64,000 bases of DNA, taken from Voacanga thouarsii (taxonomy: Eukaryota > Streptophyta > Magnoliopsida > Gentianales > Apocynaceae). Every line of letters starts with the position of its first letter. The first letter of the stretch is position 1. Below, one piece after another: positions 35,253 through 48,029 of the stretch. The notes under the pieces are model-generated. The model did not search any database, was not told the DNA's origin, and worked only from the letters and a program-made list of their open reading frames with translations. The stretch is taken from the NCBI GenBank assembly GCA_026120185.1, contig JANUWF010001188.1:2852001-2916000 (forward strand). The letters are read 5' to 3'. Both the position numbers and the translations under genes were made by a program.

Positions 35253-36898
35253 TGTTAATATTATGCCCTAGAGGCAATCACTTGTACCATGTATATTACA
35301 TAGCAATTAATAAAAGAGGCATTCTTTAATCTTTTAGTTTGATTGTTATATATTGATATACGTATAAACTATTTGATAGAGTTCCTAGTACAGCACAATA
35401 TTAAGAAAATCATGATAGAGATCATGATGTGAGTTTCCTACAACAATATGTAGTGTTTGTGCTTGAATAATCCCTAGTCATAGTATTAATGAGATGGAAT
35501 ATTATTAATACGCCAATACTAGCACATGTTATATACCTTGATTGTATCAAGCAGTGGTTCTCATAACCGTGAGTATTGTGATACTCAAGATTAATATGTG
35601 CACACTTGTTATATGAATAGGTTCATTGCATGATCTAACTATGAGATAATCACTTGGATAAGCTATTGAGTGGCAGTAATAGAATCTCATTATAGTAAGG
35701 GTGCAAGTATCATTATACTTGGGATCTCCAAGGTATTTTATTTATCGAGCGTTGTACGTTGATTCTAATTTTAGGAGTCTTACAAGGACCGCCTATAGGA
35801 TGGATATTGGGTATGATATGAAGTAAAAGAAAATAGTTGAGAGGGTCAATAAAGGATTTACCACTCCTAATAATAGGAGAGTATATCTCAGGGCCACTTG
35901 TAGGAAATCAGTATTTATGAAGTCCTTGGCCAATGCGATTATGTATTGAAAATAGTTTCAAATTTGATACACATATCGAGTAATAGATTTCTTAAACAAG
36001 TACTAAAATATTCGGGCCAGAATTAATAATATTCTGGATGGAATTAACACTAATTCCATACTCTAAACCGAATGAGATGTAGTATGGTGAAAGGAGTTTA
36101 TTGCACTTGTTCTTTGCTATTGAAAAGTTCACGTCATGACACTTGACTTTCTAGACTTTTTGGTGATCAAGAGTCATTGCTAGATATCGCTATTGGTATG
36201 TTAAATATGAATTTATTAATTAATAAATTAATAAATTAATCCTATATTTTATTTAGGATTAATAATTCTAAAGCTGTTAGAATTAATTCATATTATTCTA
36301 CCAATAAGACCAGGAAACTTAATGGGTCAGACACAATAAAGGTTTGTGTGTTCAATATATATTATTAGATAATATTGTGGGGTTAATTAAGAAAAGAAAA
36401 TATATTTATAGGTGAATTATAAGTGTGTTACAATTTATGCGACTTGGTTACAATTATATAAACTCCAAGGGCCCAGTTGTAGACATTGGATCTTGAAAGA
36501 CTTAATTGCAATTAATACAAATCCTAAAACTATAAATAAGGGAATTTGTTCTTTTTGCAGAGGGGATTTTCAGACCTTCTTATTCTTCTCCAATTAAACC
36601 TAGTTGCTTCTCTTCTACTAGCATAGTTTTGAGCGGGTTTTGTGTGCAATTCAACCTTGTGTGGATTACTGCTAGAAACAATCTTACTTTTGGATTGTAG
36701 TGGCGTGAGGTGGATGATCAAAGTAGAGGAATTGGTTCCTTGGTTGGCATAAGAAAATTTTTTATTTTTTTCTATAGAAGGTAATATCTGTTTCTTTCCT
36801 TTATTCCTGTTTTAATTGCAAGCACGTGATCCTTGGGCATGGATTTCACGGTTATTTCCGCTGTATTCTTATTTGATAAGCATGATGAAATCCCACTA
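35253..36898 (+). mobile_element. 3' LTR of copia F
   Basis: Starts TGTTAATATTATGCCCTAGA and ends ATCCCACTA (CAACA decayed), 1646 bp, followed by the target duplication GTAGG. Confidence 0.9.
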
Positions 36899-36903
36899 GT
36901 AGG

Positions 36904-37685
36904 CTGCTCATCTAGCTCCTCCTCATCAGGGGGAAGCTCCACCATCCCTGGATGATGGACCTGATAAGGCTTCTTCCCTCGCCTCTCTCTCTCTCATCAT
37001 AATGATAGCCACATTAAACCAAAGTATGCTCAATCACTAAGTCCTGGTCAGTGGTTGGCTCACTAAGCTCTCCATCCAAACTCACCCCAAAGTTTTGTAA
37101 GATACGCATAATAACCAAGGAAAATTTGAGGGCTTTGGCTAAGATGCGATAGTAAACAACCTTTCTCATAGACTGAATATTAATAAGAGCAAAGGAGATA
37201 GGCACACTCCTCATCATCTTATCAAGAATACAAACATCAAGGACCCTAGACTCATTAAAATCACTAGCCTTAGGGTAAACATTGAAAAAGAAAATATAGA
37301 CTAGGGCACATAACTAAGCCTGAAGATCATTATTAGAGTAGTAGCGATACTAGCCTATCTGCCCCTTCCTCCACATATGCAAACTAGTCGTCACAGCATT
37401 CACATCCCAAGTAGGCTTAGAAATAATCTTTTGATTGTTATGGTCCAAAACTATCCATGGACCCTCATTAGGTATTCTAAAAATGCTAACTAATCTAGCC
37501 CTATCAAACTTAATGGGTAGCAAAACTATGATTTTGTTATGTTGGTGACTTTAATACCTGATTTAACATGTAGGGTCAAAGAATTGGATAGGATGGGTAG
37601 GTAGAGGCTAAAAAATGGGTGTATTTGAAGATAAAGCTCTAGCTCTCTTAGCCCTAGGTGCCAATCCCTTAGGTCTCCTAGACAT
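36904..37685 (-). pseudogene. Athila-like ORF1 of E, N-terminal part
   Basis: A minus-strand frame with ATG at 37685, starting MSRRPKGLAPRAKRARALSS. It stays readable in one frame for about 250 codons with a handful of stops, most of them TAG or TAA from single changes. Readable blocks are FDRARLVSIFRIPNEGPWIV, WDVNAVTTSLHMWRKGQIG, then SRVLDVCILDKMMRSVPISF and KALKFSLVIMRILQNFGVSL. This resembles the ORF1 (env-position) protein of Athila-type elements from memory of the family; the function of that protein is not known. Copia F splits it at 36898, and the rest is at 26280-26045. A 1-kb leader with its own GC-rich module precedes it. Confidence 0.6.
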
Positions 37686-38675
37686 GACGAAGATGTGATG
37701 ATAGACAATGGTAGGATAAATGAAGGAAGATAGAACACCCTCAAGATCACTCATCACAACAAAACACAACCTTCAATTTTCTCACAATTACAGCACCCAC
37801 TTAATGCAACCGCCACCTCAATATACCACATAACAACACAAGATAGCCAATAAAACACAATACAAACTCCCACAACAATACTTACAAAAAGATATCCATT
37901 ATCCAATCCCAAACACAGTATTAATATCCATGATCAAATTAGCAATGCATTCATGTCTTAATGGAAAGCTCATAATCACAATGCTAAGTTAAACATGAAC
38001 AAGTATCTCTCAATCTATGAAGCACATATCTTGGTAGGCTCAAAATTACACACACTAGAGGCATGGCTATTTAGCTATCAAAAAGATGTAAACACATGAA
38101 TTGCATCAATCAAATATTATAGTTAATCATATATCCATGCTAACTAGTCCTCAAAGAAAGCAAAATTTTCATTCAATCTATCCAACCAAGGAAAAAAAAA
38201 AAAAAAGAACTTTTAGGCCATAACTCATAGGAAAATAGATAATAATCAATATGAAAAATTGAACCGTAAAAAGTGCAGAAAAATCATACTACAATGAACT
38301 CTAATGTATAGGCAATGATCTTCTGCAAAAAGATTGAAGAAATTGTGCACCAAGTGGATGGATTGAAAAATGGGTTTTGGTGAACAAAGATTGGATTTTT
38401 CTTAGTTTTAATCCAAAACTTTAAGAACAAAGTAATGATTTTGTGTTTGGAAGGTGTTTTACGAAGGATTGAGAGAAAAAGCGAGGGAGAGGAAGGGTTG
38501 TTTGAAAAAATGTCTCAAAAGTGGTCGTTGGTAACTTATGCCCGATGGGACTTGGCACGAGGCCCAAGTGTTGGGCTTGGCACCGGGCCTGTGATGTTCG
38601 GCACAATTGTTTTAGCCATGCGGACTTGGCACCCGAGCTGAAGTTTAGGCCTAGTGCCAGGTCAGCTCTGTCTGA

Positions 38676-38729
<54 letters not shown>

Positions 38730-38870
38730 ATTAATGTAAAAAACAACAATTAAAATCAAAATAACATGAAAATACATTCTAAAAAATTTAAGAGAACATA
38801 AAATGAATGAAAGCACACAAAAATTAAAGAGATGTTCTAAAAACCAAAGCAGTAAAAATCATCTTTTTCC
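37686..38870 (-). mobile_element. E: leader between gag and ORF1
   Basis: Non-coding region upstream of ORF1, where Athila elements would carry pol. It has a GC-rich patch (38530-38670, GGCACCGGGCC and GGGCTTGGCACC), a TATATATATT near 38685 next to (TG)n, and then about 800 bp of leader. I see no protease, RT, RNase H or integrase motif. It may be an internal promoter region for ORF1, which is inference. Confidence 0.5.
38682..38727 (+). repeat. (TG)n microsatellite
   Basis: About 23 uninterrupted TG units in the internal region of E. Confidence 0.95.
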
Positions 38871-39259
38871 ACGGTCTTGGTCACATAGATTTATCTTAGT
38901 GTTTCCCAGAAGAGAGCCTTCTTGACGGTCTCCAAGGAGTATGGCCAATTGTCCAATTTAATTCTCCAGATTGCGCATGGACGCTTCCAAATTCCTTATG
39001 GTTGTATCCACTCCTTGAAACTATGTTTCTGTGCTACTTACTATTTGATTTACAAAATCCTCCAATGATGGCTTAGGTGGTGGTGTATTGTAAAGCAAAG
39101 AGGGTTGAATCCTTTGATTTCCAAAATTATAAGAAGTCTACTTAGGTTAGTTTTGATTGTTCTATGAAAAATTTGGATGATTCTTCCAACTAGGATTGTA
39201 AGTGGCATTGTAAGAATTATTACCTTAGCGTCCATTGCCCACAAACACAATATGTTCTA

Positions 39260-40182
39260 ACGACTCCTATGATGACCCCTATATTTTGGCACTTATGATA
39301 TGGATGTCCTTCACCACAAAAATCACAACTCATGTTCGTTACCTGTCCTTAGGAAGGAGACATCACCATTTGCTCCATCTTTTGTGTTAGTGACTGCACC
39401 TTAGCCTCCAAAGCTGTTATTGCATCCACCTTGTGCACTGCATGAACTCAAGCTTTTAACCATGAACTACCCCATACATAGTTATTTGTTGCAAGATTTT
39501 CAATCAAATCAAAAACCTCTCCGGGGTTTTAGAATTAATGGAACCTCCTGCAGATGCATCAACCAATTGCTTTGTAGAAAAACTTAAATCACTATGAAAG
39601 ATTTGCATTTGCATATCTTGCTCGAACCTATGATGAAGATACTTTCTAAACATCTCCTTGAACATTTCCCAACACTCATAGAGTTTTTCAAATTCTAACT
39701 ATTGGAAGGTGAAAATATCTATCTTATGCTTAGATGTTTTAGTTGGGGGAAAATATTTTGCTAAAATTTTTTCAGCCAAAACATTCCAAATGGTGATGGA
39801 TCCGGCTGACAAAAACTTTAACCAAGATTTTTCTCTATCTCTAAAAAAAAAAAAAAAAGGAAAAAAGCATTAGTTTGATAACATCTTCAAAAATGCCATT
39901 CATTTTAAAAATGTAATAGATTTCTAAAAAACTCGCAAGATGGGCATTAGGATCTTCCTCAGCTGACCCATCAAATTGTACTATGTTTTAAATTATTTGG
40001 ATGATATTGGGCTTTATTTCAAAGTTATTGGCTTCAATCTTAGGCCTCGTAATGCTCGAGCCTATACCTGAGATTGTAGGGTGTATAAAATCATCCATAG
40101 TCCTCTTGTTAATTCCACCATTACCACTATTATTGGGTTGATTAACCTCCATGTCGCCTCTTACCTTTTGTCTAACCACCAT
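39260..40182 (-). pseudogene. Athila-like gag of E, broken
   Basis: Minus-strand gag with a possible ATG at 40182 (MVVRQKVRGDMEVNQPNN). The retrotransposon gag domain runs from about 39980 to 39520, with FDGSAEEDPNAHLASFLEIY, then SWLKFLSAGSITIWNVLAEK, KYFPPTKTSKHKIDIFTF and EEVFDLIENLATNNYVW. A CX2CX3HX4C knuckle, CDFCGEGHPYHKC, follows at about 39335. That spacing is typical of Athila/Tat elements. It is interrupted by an A-run expansion (39842-39857) and several TAG/TGA stops. Downstream the frame fades; no protease is visible. Confidence 0.82.
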
Positions 40183-40573
40183 TTTGGATCTTTGTCAAGG
40201 TTCTCTTGATCTCAGAATCAAGATCTACAATGGCGTCTTTTGATTGTTGGGTCATACACTAAGGGTTAGATCTACAAAGATAAGAAGATAGTAAGATTAT
40301 AAAATTTACAAATTCATCAATTATTTACACTCATGAATAAGGTTAGTCAAATTACAACATATAGTGAAATTAGAGAATTACAATTATACAAGCAACAAAA
40401 TATGGCACCTATTCAAACAACAAATTTAATTAGTTAAAGTTCATGTATACATACAACAAGATATGACACTTAGTTACACAAAAAACATATATACATATTA
40501 ATATATTTATATATAGACATATAAATATATAAAAATGGTTAAATCAACAAACTCCAAGTTTTCATAATATTAT

Positions 40574-40591
40574 TTCCCGGTAACGGCACCA
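40574..40591 (-). other. Primer-binding site of E (tRNA-Asp type)
   Basis: The minus strand reads TGGTGCCGTTACCGGGAA against TGGCGCCGTTGCCGGGGA, the complement of plant tRNA-Asp. It lies six bases after the LTR end. Confidence 0.85.
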
Positions 40592-40597
40592 AAAACT

Positions 40598-41317
40598 TGA
40601 TGCATAAAATTTGGGTGTATAAAAATCATTGAATTTAGAACCATCCCTTAGCCAAGTTTTAATTAAAACATTAATCTCAAATTACACATACGAGTAAGTA
40701 TACTCATCGCAAGTATAGTATAAGGAATTAACAAGTATCGATCATCAAAAGAATAAGTACATACTAATCAATTTTCATTCATTGTTTAATCAAACTAATA
40801 ATGTGATAAGATAATAAAAAGGAAAATAAAGAAAAATATATACAACACAAGGATGTAAAAATATGCAATTTAGACAATTACTCTTAAAAACATTACAATG
40901 AATCACTTAGCAAATATCACAATCAATTATTATCTTGGTCTTATGAAGGATTTAATATAAACCCACTTCGTTTGCAATCCATGGAATCACTATCTTCTAG
41001 CTAAATTAGTGAACATATTCTGTCTCAACCAATTTAATCCAAAAAATGCATTAAAATCAATCCTCATATACACCCCTATATTCTAGGTGATTTAAAACAT
41101 GAAATTAGTTAATGAATTCATATTCTAGCAATCATCAACCAACCTTTGATTACCCAAGTTCATTTCAATTAACCCATTTTTCAAGTAAGTTAAGAGATAA
41201 CAAATATAAAATTAACTAATTAAAATCAATATCAATCTCTTTTTCAAGTAAGTTAATAACAAAAATCAACCAACTAACTTTGTAATAAAAATAATTAATC
41301 AAATTCTAAGACAAATA
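40598..41317 (-). mobile_element. 5' LTR of E, 3' part
   Basis: The last 720 bp of an Athila-like LTR, ending TATGCATCA at 40598. It is cut at 41317 by the Sirevirus 3' LTR; the rest must lie beyond the far end of the Sirevirus, outside the window. Region 40183-40573, between it and gag, is non-coding leader. Confidence 0.82.
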
Positions 41318-42587
41318 TGATAAACCTTAGAGGGGGTGAATAAGGTTTAGGGCAAACAAATGCAAATTAAAAATTTTGATTACTTTGGTAAAATGTGAAC
41401 TGAATGGTAGAGTAGCTATGAGAAATTAGGAATCTTTTTAAATGAGTACAAAATAAAGAGAGACTGGTATAAAATTAAGATGGGTAGTTGAGCTAACACA
41501 GACTGATTTACTACTAAATGCAACAGTGTTAAATGAGCTACTGATTTTAGTGAAAAATATACAACATTTAAGATTTGAAGTCCAGAGAAAATGCAGTGAA
41601 GAATTTTAGGCAAATAGCATAAGAAAAGACTCAAGGATTTATAGTGGTTCGATCCTGAAATGATCTACATCCCCTACCTTAAGTTCTCACTTAAGGATTT
41701 CAACTCCACTTACTAAAACCTATTCCCAAATCAATGGTGGTAGGCGACACCACTCTTGGTTTTACAGCTAACCTCTTTAAACACAATAATCAAGGCTCAC
41801 CGTAACTGGAGTTTACCTCATCAACCTTGATACAAAACAGGTTTAAGAGAGAGTACAGAGATAGCTCACAGATTGAGCAGAATATGAACAACTATGGACC
41901 AAAACCTTTTACCTTTAGAACAAATTTATTTCACTTTGAAGTACAAATAAAAAGGGAGATTTTTGTACTCTAAAGTATAAGAATGTTTCTGAGAAAGATA
42001 GCACAAAAATTTGCTTCAAAATTAAGTTCTAAAGGCTTTTATAATAGCCAAACCCGAAGTCCCAATGGCTAGTTACTTTTTGTCAGGATTTTAGATCACA
42101 AAGAAAATGGATGTCCATCCAAAATGTAAGTCCAAAATGGCACTTTTCATAAAGAGATATATTTGAAAAATGCTACAAATCATTGGATCATATTTTGGAT
42201 TTAGAGATCCGTCCAAAACTATTTCATCCAAAAATTCAGATTTAGATATATCATTTTCTTTTGAAATCATTTTTAAGTGCTTCAAGATAGAACAAAACTG
42301 ATCATAAGGTAAAGAGACATAGGAATTTACAATTAATACCTTAACAATGATTCCTAGTTTATAGTTCTTTCAATAAGGCTTGACAGTATACGAGCTCTGA
42401 AGTTGAAGTTATACTTGATCAATCACTCGTTTGAGTTCTATTTGCTTAAAAGCTGCTTAACAATTTTATTTGCATGTCTTGAAAGAATAGAGGTCCAACA
42501 TGTCCTATTATATATAGATTACGCTAGTTAGTCTATATCAATGTTTGTCATAAATCAAAGCACAAGAGAATGCCCTTCGAGCTAACA
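41318..42587 (-). mobile_element. 3' LTR of Sirevirus S
   Basis: 1270 bp on the minus strand, from TGTTAGCTCGAAGGGC (42587) to CTAAGGTTTATCA (41318). The purine tract lies directly upstream. Left flanking 5-mer AAATA; the matching copy is outside the window. Confidence 0.85.
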
Positions 42588-42604
42588 ATCTCCCTTTTTT
42601 TGAG
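42588..42604 (-). other. Terminal polypurine tract of S
   Basis: The minus strand reads CAAAAAAAGGGAGATTG, adjoining the LTR. It follows CATCATCACT, as in other Sireviruses. Confidence 0.85.
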
Positions 42605-43841
42605 TGATGATGAACTTGATGGGTTGTAACATAAAAATTGATATATATAGTATGGACATGTCAGACAGAGAAAAATAGGAATATATTTAATCTGAAATGC
42701 ATTCTCTCATTATAGGACTCAAAGAGTGCTTATGAGATTAAGATAAGAAAAATCAAAACAAGTTCTCATAAACATGGCTCAATGAGCCTATGGCCCAACC
42801 AACTTCCTTGTCCTCATTCCTTCCATAAAAAGGACTATTTCATATAGAAATAGCCAGATGATAGTCACAAAAAAAATTAAAAAAAAAATGCATAAGGATG
42901 TACATGAAGAGATGTGGAAAATAAATCATCAATAGCACTACTCCCCCTATTTATGTGCATATCTGAACAGTAGATGAAGGATACTGACAATGAAGTGTGT
43001 TGAGAACTAACTGGGAATTTAGATATTTGGATGACCAAAATGTTCAGCCAAAACATGTTGAAATAAGACAGAAGATCACTTCTTCTAAAAGCAGTTATGG
43101 ACTGGGGTTTTGTATTAAGGAATTTAGAATCTAAAACTCCCCTTGTGTTTATGCTAGGCAGAAGAGAATTTTCACAAGGATAGATCAATGGTTTTCAACC
43201 GAACCCTGTTTTCTCAAGGAATTTTATCACAAGGAATGTTCCACTAAACCAAAAATATAGTTTTCATAATCATAAATATCCTCATCATCCGAATACGTAT
43301 TGCAGCTTTCATTATAATCACATAGTCATTTTTGTTGGTGCTAAAGCACAAAATAGATTTCAGGTTCTCAATCCATATTCAACCAAATCACAATGGAATG
43401 AGACCAAAAATTACAAGGATAATTTTTGTATAACCACAATGTCATTTTCCATTTTCTCATTCCATATCACTCGAGCTACATCAAGTTATCACAGTTCATA
43501 TAACCTAAATAAAAAAAATACGGCCAAATCACAGTCAATCACCAAGTTATAATTCAATCACCAAATCACAGTCAATCACCAAGTCATAATCACAATTAAT
43601 CCTAAACACAATCCAACTTTTCTCCCCCTTTTGTCATCAACTAAAAAAAACTAAGGAAATAACCAGGATTGTCAATGTAGAAGTAAAATTGTTCATGAAG
43701 AATATATAAAACAGAAGGCATATAAAATTGTTCATCAGAGTAAATTGTTTGTGCATCGGATGTCAATAAGTAGTAAGCATCAGGGGTGAATCAAGAAATA
43801 TGAATGGTCTTGGGCTTGGAGCTGGCACCCTTATTGGAATT
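42605..43841 (-). other. 3' untranslated region of S with extra purine tracts
   Basis: 1.2 kb between the env-like stop and the LTR. Two further tracts resemble the PPT: GACAAAAGGGGGAGAAAAG (43637-43619) and AAATAGGGGGAGTAG (42954-42940), both minus strand. Repeated PPT-like boxes upstream of the 3' LTR are a described Sirevirus trait. No coding frame. Confidence 0.7.
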
Positions 43842-45352
43842 CTATCCAGCAATCCTACTTGACTTTCTCTTGACTACCACATGTTTCACCCTACATCCCG
43901 AAGAGCTACTCGTGGGAATTGGCTTGTCAGTTGGTTTGTCCTTTGCAGTGGTGGCTGGATCAACAGATATGGCAGCAGGTATCAGTTCAACTAGTTGAGA
44001 TGGAATTTGTTCAATAGTAGGTGCTGTAGCAGGTTCAGTTGGAACTTCTTCAGTGGCAGCTTTCTCAGTTGCAGGAGAGTGTCCAGAATCCTTTGCAACC
44101 TCATCTTTGTGTGGAGAGGGAATGACTGGTTCATCAGAGACTTCTTCAGTAGTCGTTTCCACTTTCTTTCCCTCCATATTGCTTAATCTATTTTCCAAAT
44201 TCTGCAACTCAGCCTTAACTTCAATACTAAATCCATCAAAATTTTCAGCTAAACTATTTAAAGAATTCAAGATGCTCTGAGTTAGTCTACTTTCCTCGGT
44301 CTTTTGCCCACCCTTATTTGAAGATTCCTCTACTATTTTAGCCTATCCTTTTGTTCCTATTGATGTAATAGGTGCAGTCTTCTTTCCTTCGGCCTTGATT
44401 TTGATAAACTTTTCCCTTTTCCTCATTCGCCACATCCTTAAGCAAGACCCATTCATTGTTCACTTATACAAATCTCATTTTTCTCAAAAGATTCCATGCT
44501 GTACACATTTATATTAAGAGTCTAGGAGTACAAGTACTGTGATTCACGTTGAAATGCCTAAAGACTTTAGTCAAGAGATTTCCATAGGATAGTGCCTTAT
44601 GTGATTTATTTCTTGATTGAAACATCAACTTCATAGCCAGAAAACCAAAACTAATCTGTCTTCCTTCAAACAGGGCCAATATCAATATCATTTGCATGAT
44701 ACTTATGGATGTTTTATGCCTAAAACTTGGTGCAACCAAAGTAGTACCATATGGCGCATAATCCTTTCAAAACCATTCTGCCATTTTAAATTTCTATCAT
44801 TTGATATTTTAAAACTTTTTTCTCCAGTAAACCTTGCCTCAAACTTTCCTAAATCAAATAGGTCCAATTCTTTTGGAAATTTATTGATTTTAAAGAATTG
44901 GATTCATCCATCTCTGACTCCAAAAATTCGATTCAACATCCGATGGTCAAATTCCATGTTTACGTTGTTTACTCTAGAGGTGTACCATTGTACCATAAAA
45001 CCTCCGCCAGTCTCCTCAAGCCTTCATTTTCTCAAATTGGAATAAAATTCCCAAACTAGAGTGGTATACAATTTTTCATCAACCGTTAACAAGGCTCCCC
45101 AACCAATTGTCTCAAACATGTTCAGAATATTAGAAAATTTTAAAAATGCCTCAGCATCAACATGATACCCAGAAATCATAGCCCTATTCCTCGATAGCCA
45201 GTCATTAAACTCAGTTTCACATTTTAGATCAAGAAAGAAAGGTACATGTGTCTCAGAGTTTTCCTGTATAGGAAGCTCTTGCGATGAGTCAGATTGCGAA
45301 GCTATTTCTTCAGGAATGATCTTTTTGCCCTTCTGTTTGTTAGCGGGTTAGG
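43842..45352 (-). pseudogene. Sirevirus env-like gene, main part
   Basis: Envelope-like third gene of the Sirevirus. From the right: PANKQKGKKIIPEEIASQ, SETHVPFFLDLKCETEFND, FETIGWGALLTVDEKLYTTL, VWEFYSNLRK followed by a stop, WYTSRVNNVNMEFDHRMLN, a damaged middle, and an open C-terminal frame 44270-43842 beginning MNSLNSLAENFDGFSIEVKA. That part is a coiled-coil candidate followed by an acidic Thr/Pro/Glu-rich region, and ends KRKSSRIAG. The first codons lie at 53692-53528 beyond insertion M. The product's role is unknown in the family. It matches the conserved domain seen in plant envelope-like proteins. At least one stop and several frameshifts. Confidence 0.8.
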
Positions 45353-46374
45353 TGTAACGCCCTACCACCTAGGCCCGCCAGGGCCGGGGATGTCGCCCCA
45401 TCCAAAGGATAAGAGGTCTTATAACTAGGTCACACAAATAAATAGCAGAATAAAAATAATACTTTAACTTAATATTTATTACAACCCAAGAATAAATCCA
45501 AGAATTCAAAAAAATCAAAGCCATAATAAAAATCATACACTCTCAACTCCCCAAAGCATTGCACATTCAATTATCAGAAAAATCTTCCAAGGCAGGCAAA
45601 ATCTAGCTACTCATCCCTACAGCAGGATCGACCTGAAATCATGGTAAAAAGGGTGATGAGATAAAAATCTCAGTAAGTCCGTGTGTGTTTTGAATGTCTA
45701 GTGGAAACAGTTCGTGAATACAAAGTATAAATCTTTATAAGAGAAATACTGGTAAGCAATAAACATTAGTTAAAATCAGGAGTGGTGTTTTGGCTTTTCC
45801 AACCATACATAATTAATAAAATCAATCACTCAAAAAAAAATGATCATGGGTTACCACACGTTGGACCCTATAACCGATCAGAATAGCAACATTTTGTGCA
45901 GACTGACAAAAGGTAGGTGATCGGCCTACTGGGCAAGATATTCCTCCTTCTCTATACCCAAACAACAACCGGACACAGTCACTTGACTGAAAAATAAATA
46001 GCTAGCTTAGACCGGCACGACCTACTTGGACTGACATCTTATCCGAGCAGGACTCACCCCTCAGAGGTGGCCACCTATTGAGAGACTTACCCTAACCCCT
46101 CAAAAACTAGCCCTAGTAGTCCACCCTTATTGAGTACTCAACGTAACTTATCCCACTTGGGAAAAATGAACAAAACACAGTTCTACTTGAAAATAGCAAT
46201 TAAGGGTTTCCAAAGTCTTTGTCAAAATCAATTTTAGAAAGAGTTTTGAATTTGAATAAATTTGCTTATTGATTTTCAAATAATTGTTTGACTGAAATAA
46301 GGAAGGAGTCAATCCTCAATTGTCTTTATAGAAATGAGTGTCCATGCACTCTGCATTTTGTAATAACCCGTCGC

Positions 46375-46752
46375 TCAAAGTGAATATATATATATATATA
46401 TATATAAAGAAATTAATGATATATTTTTCCTTCCTTATTATTAATAGTATTGCTAAGGCTATAAAGTAATAATATTATTCCTAATGTTATAGAATGGCCA
46501 TCCCTAGTGCTATTATTATTATTAATAATAATAGTATTATTAGTATTATTACTAATATTGTTATTATTTTATTCTATTCTATTTTATTTTACCATCATTA
46601 TTATTGTAGTTTAATGATAATATTATTATTACTACTTTTATTCTATTATCCATTACTATTATTTTTATATATCTATTATTTAATACAAATATTTCTTGGT
46701 AATATTAAATTATAGTATTATTAAATTCAATAATTATATTATTTTTACTATT

Positions 46753-46789
<37 letters not shown>

Positions 46790-46800
46790 CAACTAATACC
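46375..46800 (+). repeat. AT-rich tract with (TA)n and (ATT)n
   Basis: (TA)n at 46386-46406 and 46757-46788, with ATT/ATA trinucleotide-like runs between, in the U3 part of O. Confidence 0.9.
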
Positions 46801-47167
46801 ATAAATATCGTAATTTATATTATATTATATACAAGATATTTTAGAGGGCCCGCAAGAAATAAATGAAGATGGCCCACAAGCATGACATTTTTTTACCAAG
46901 ATTAGCCATTCTTAGACTTCCTTAATTAAACTTAATTAAGTAAAACTAGATTAGGGCAAGTGATCGTAATTAAGCTAAACTAGCTTAGGGTAAATTAATC
47001 ATGATTAAGTGTATATTAGCCCTAAGATGTTTTAAGAGATTCTATAAGTTTCTAAGAGGTTCTACAACCTTCTAGCATAATCCTTAATCTTCTTTTGAAT
47101 ACTAGAGAAGTCTAAAGACTTCTAGAAAAGCCAACTCACCTTAAAGTAAGACTAAGAGGATTAAGCT

Positions 47168-47177
47168 CTATAAATAG
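47168..47177 (+). promoter_or_regulatory. TATA box of solo LTR O
   Basis: CTATAAATAG about 810 bp into the LTR, followed by a purine-rich leader from about 47180. It is the best conserved core promoter in the right half of the window. Confidence 0.6.
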
Positions 47178-48029
47178 GAGTAAGGAGGGGAGAATTTTGG
47201 CCAAAGCTGGGAGAAGAAGAAGAAAAATCAGAAAAGTGAAGAGAGGAGAGGAAAAATAAGAAAAAGAGAGACTAAGGGAGAGAGGGAGATTTCCGGCAGT
47301 AAGGGAGCAAGGAGAAGACAACCGGCAGCAAGGAGGAAGAAAAAGAAACCTGTAGCAAGGAGAAAGGAAGGAGAAGAAAGGAAGGAAAGGAGTATACAAC
47401 TTTGCCCTCATCTTGGAAAGGTAAGGGATCACTCTTAAAAAGCCTAAGAAAGTGATACTAGAAGTTGGAAGCAAGCTAATTGCATATGAATTGTTGATGT
47501 TGAGTAATAAAAATACTTTAGTGTTGTGATGGATGTTGGATTGACCGGTTGGTGTCGTGATGGGTTGACCATGGTTTTAAGTTCATTTGAGCTGTATTGG
47601 AGTGATGGTATGCTGAACATTTGAAAAGAAAAAAGATGGAAGTGATAAAGAAAACAAGGACAGCCATATGTTATTAATAACTCACTAGCTTGTGATGTTT
47701 GAGAATATCAAAAGAAATCTGAGTAGACATGACTGGAAATTGAGCATAAATGATCCTAAACATGTCCTAAACTAGTTAGAAAGGATTTGGAACAAGTTGT
47801 GAGGGTTTTGAATGGCTAAAAGATTATGAATAGTAAAAATGGTGAAAGCTGTTAAAAATTTACTGGTTTGGTAAGCTTGGAATAATTTGTTTGTTTGAAC
47901 AAAAGAGAAGTGCTGGGCACGAAAATATATTAGAATAATGATATTGGGATGTTAAATGAAGTATTGAATGGTTTAAATGAGGTAGGATATGTTGAAGAAA
48001 CCATGGGAATAAGTTAAAACAAGTTGAGC

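Larger units (their letters stand above)
26286..36898 (+). mobile_element. Copia element F, full length, defective
   Basis: Element with LTRs 26286-27901 and 35253-36898, an initiator tRNA-Met PBS, a long leader, gag, protease, integrase, RT, RNase H (the usual Ty1/copia order) and a purine tract. The target duplication GTAGG is perfect at 26281-26285 and 36899-36903. It is inserted within ORF1 of E. A reverse solo LTR of the same family (28393-30108) sits in its leader. Many stops, and the two LTRs differ at many positions, so it is an old insertion. Confidence 0.92.

Noticed and set aside
43842..44270. A host gene for an acidic Thr/Pro-rich protein
   Set aside because: It sits at the position of the Sirevirus env-like gene, continues the frames to its right, and is followed by Sirevirus purine tracts and LTR.
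47136..47474. A 112-codon Leu/Ser/Pro-rich protein on the minus strand
   Set aside because: It is the complement of the purine-rich leader after the TATA box of O.
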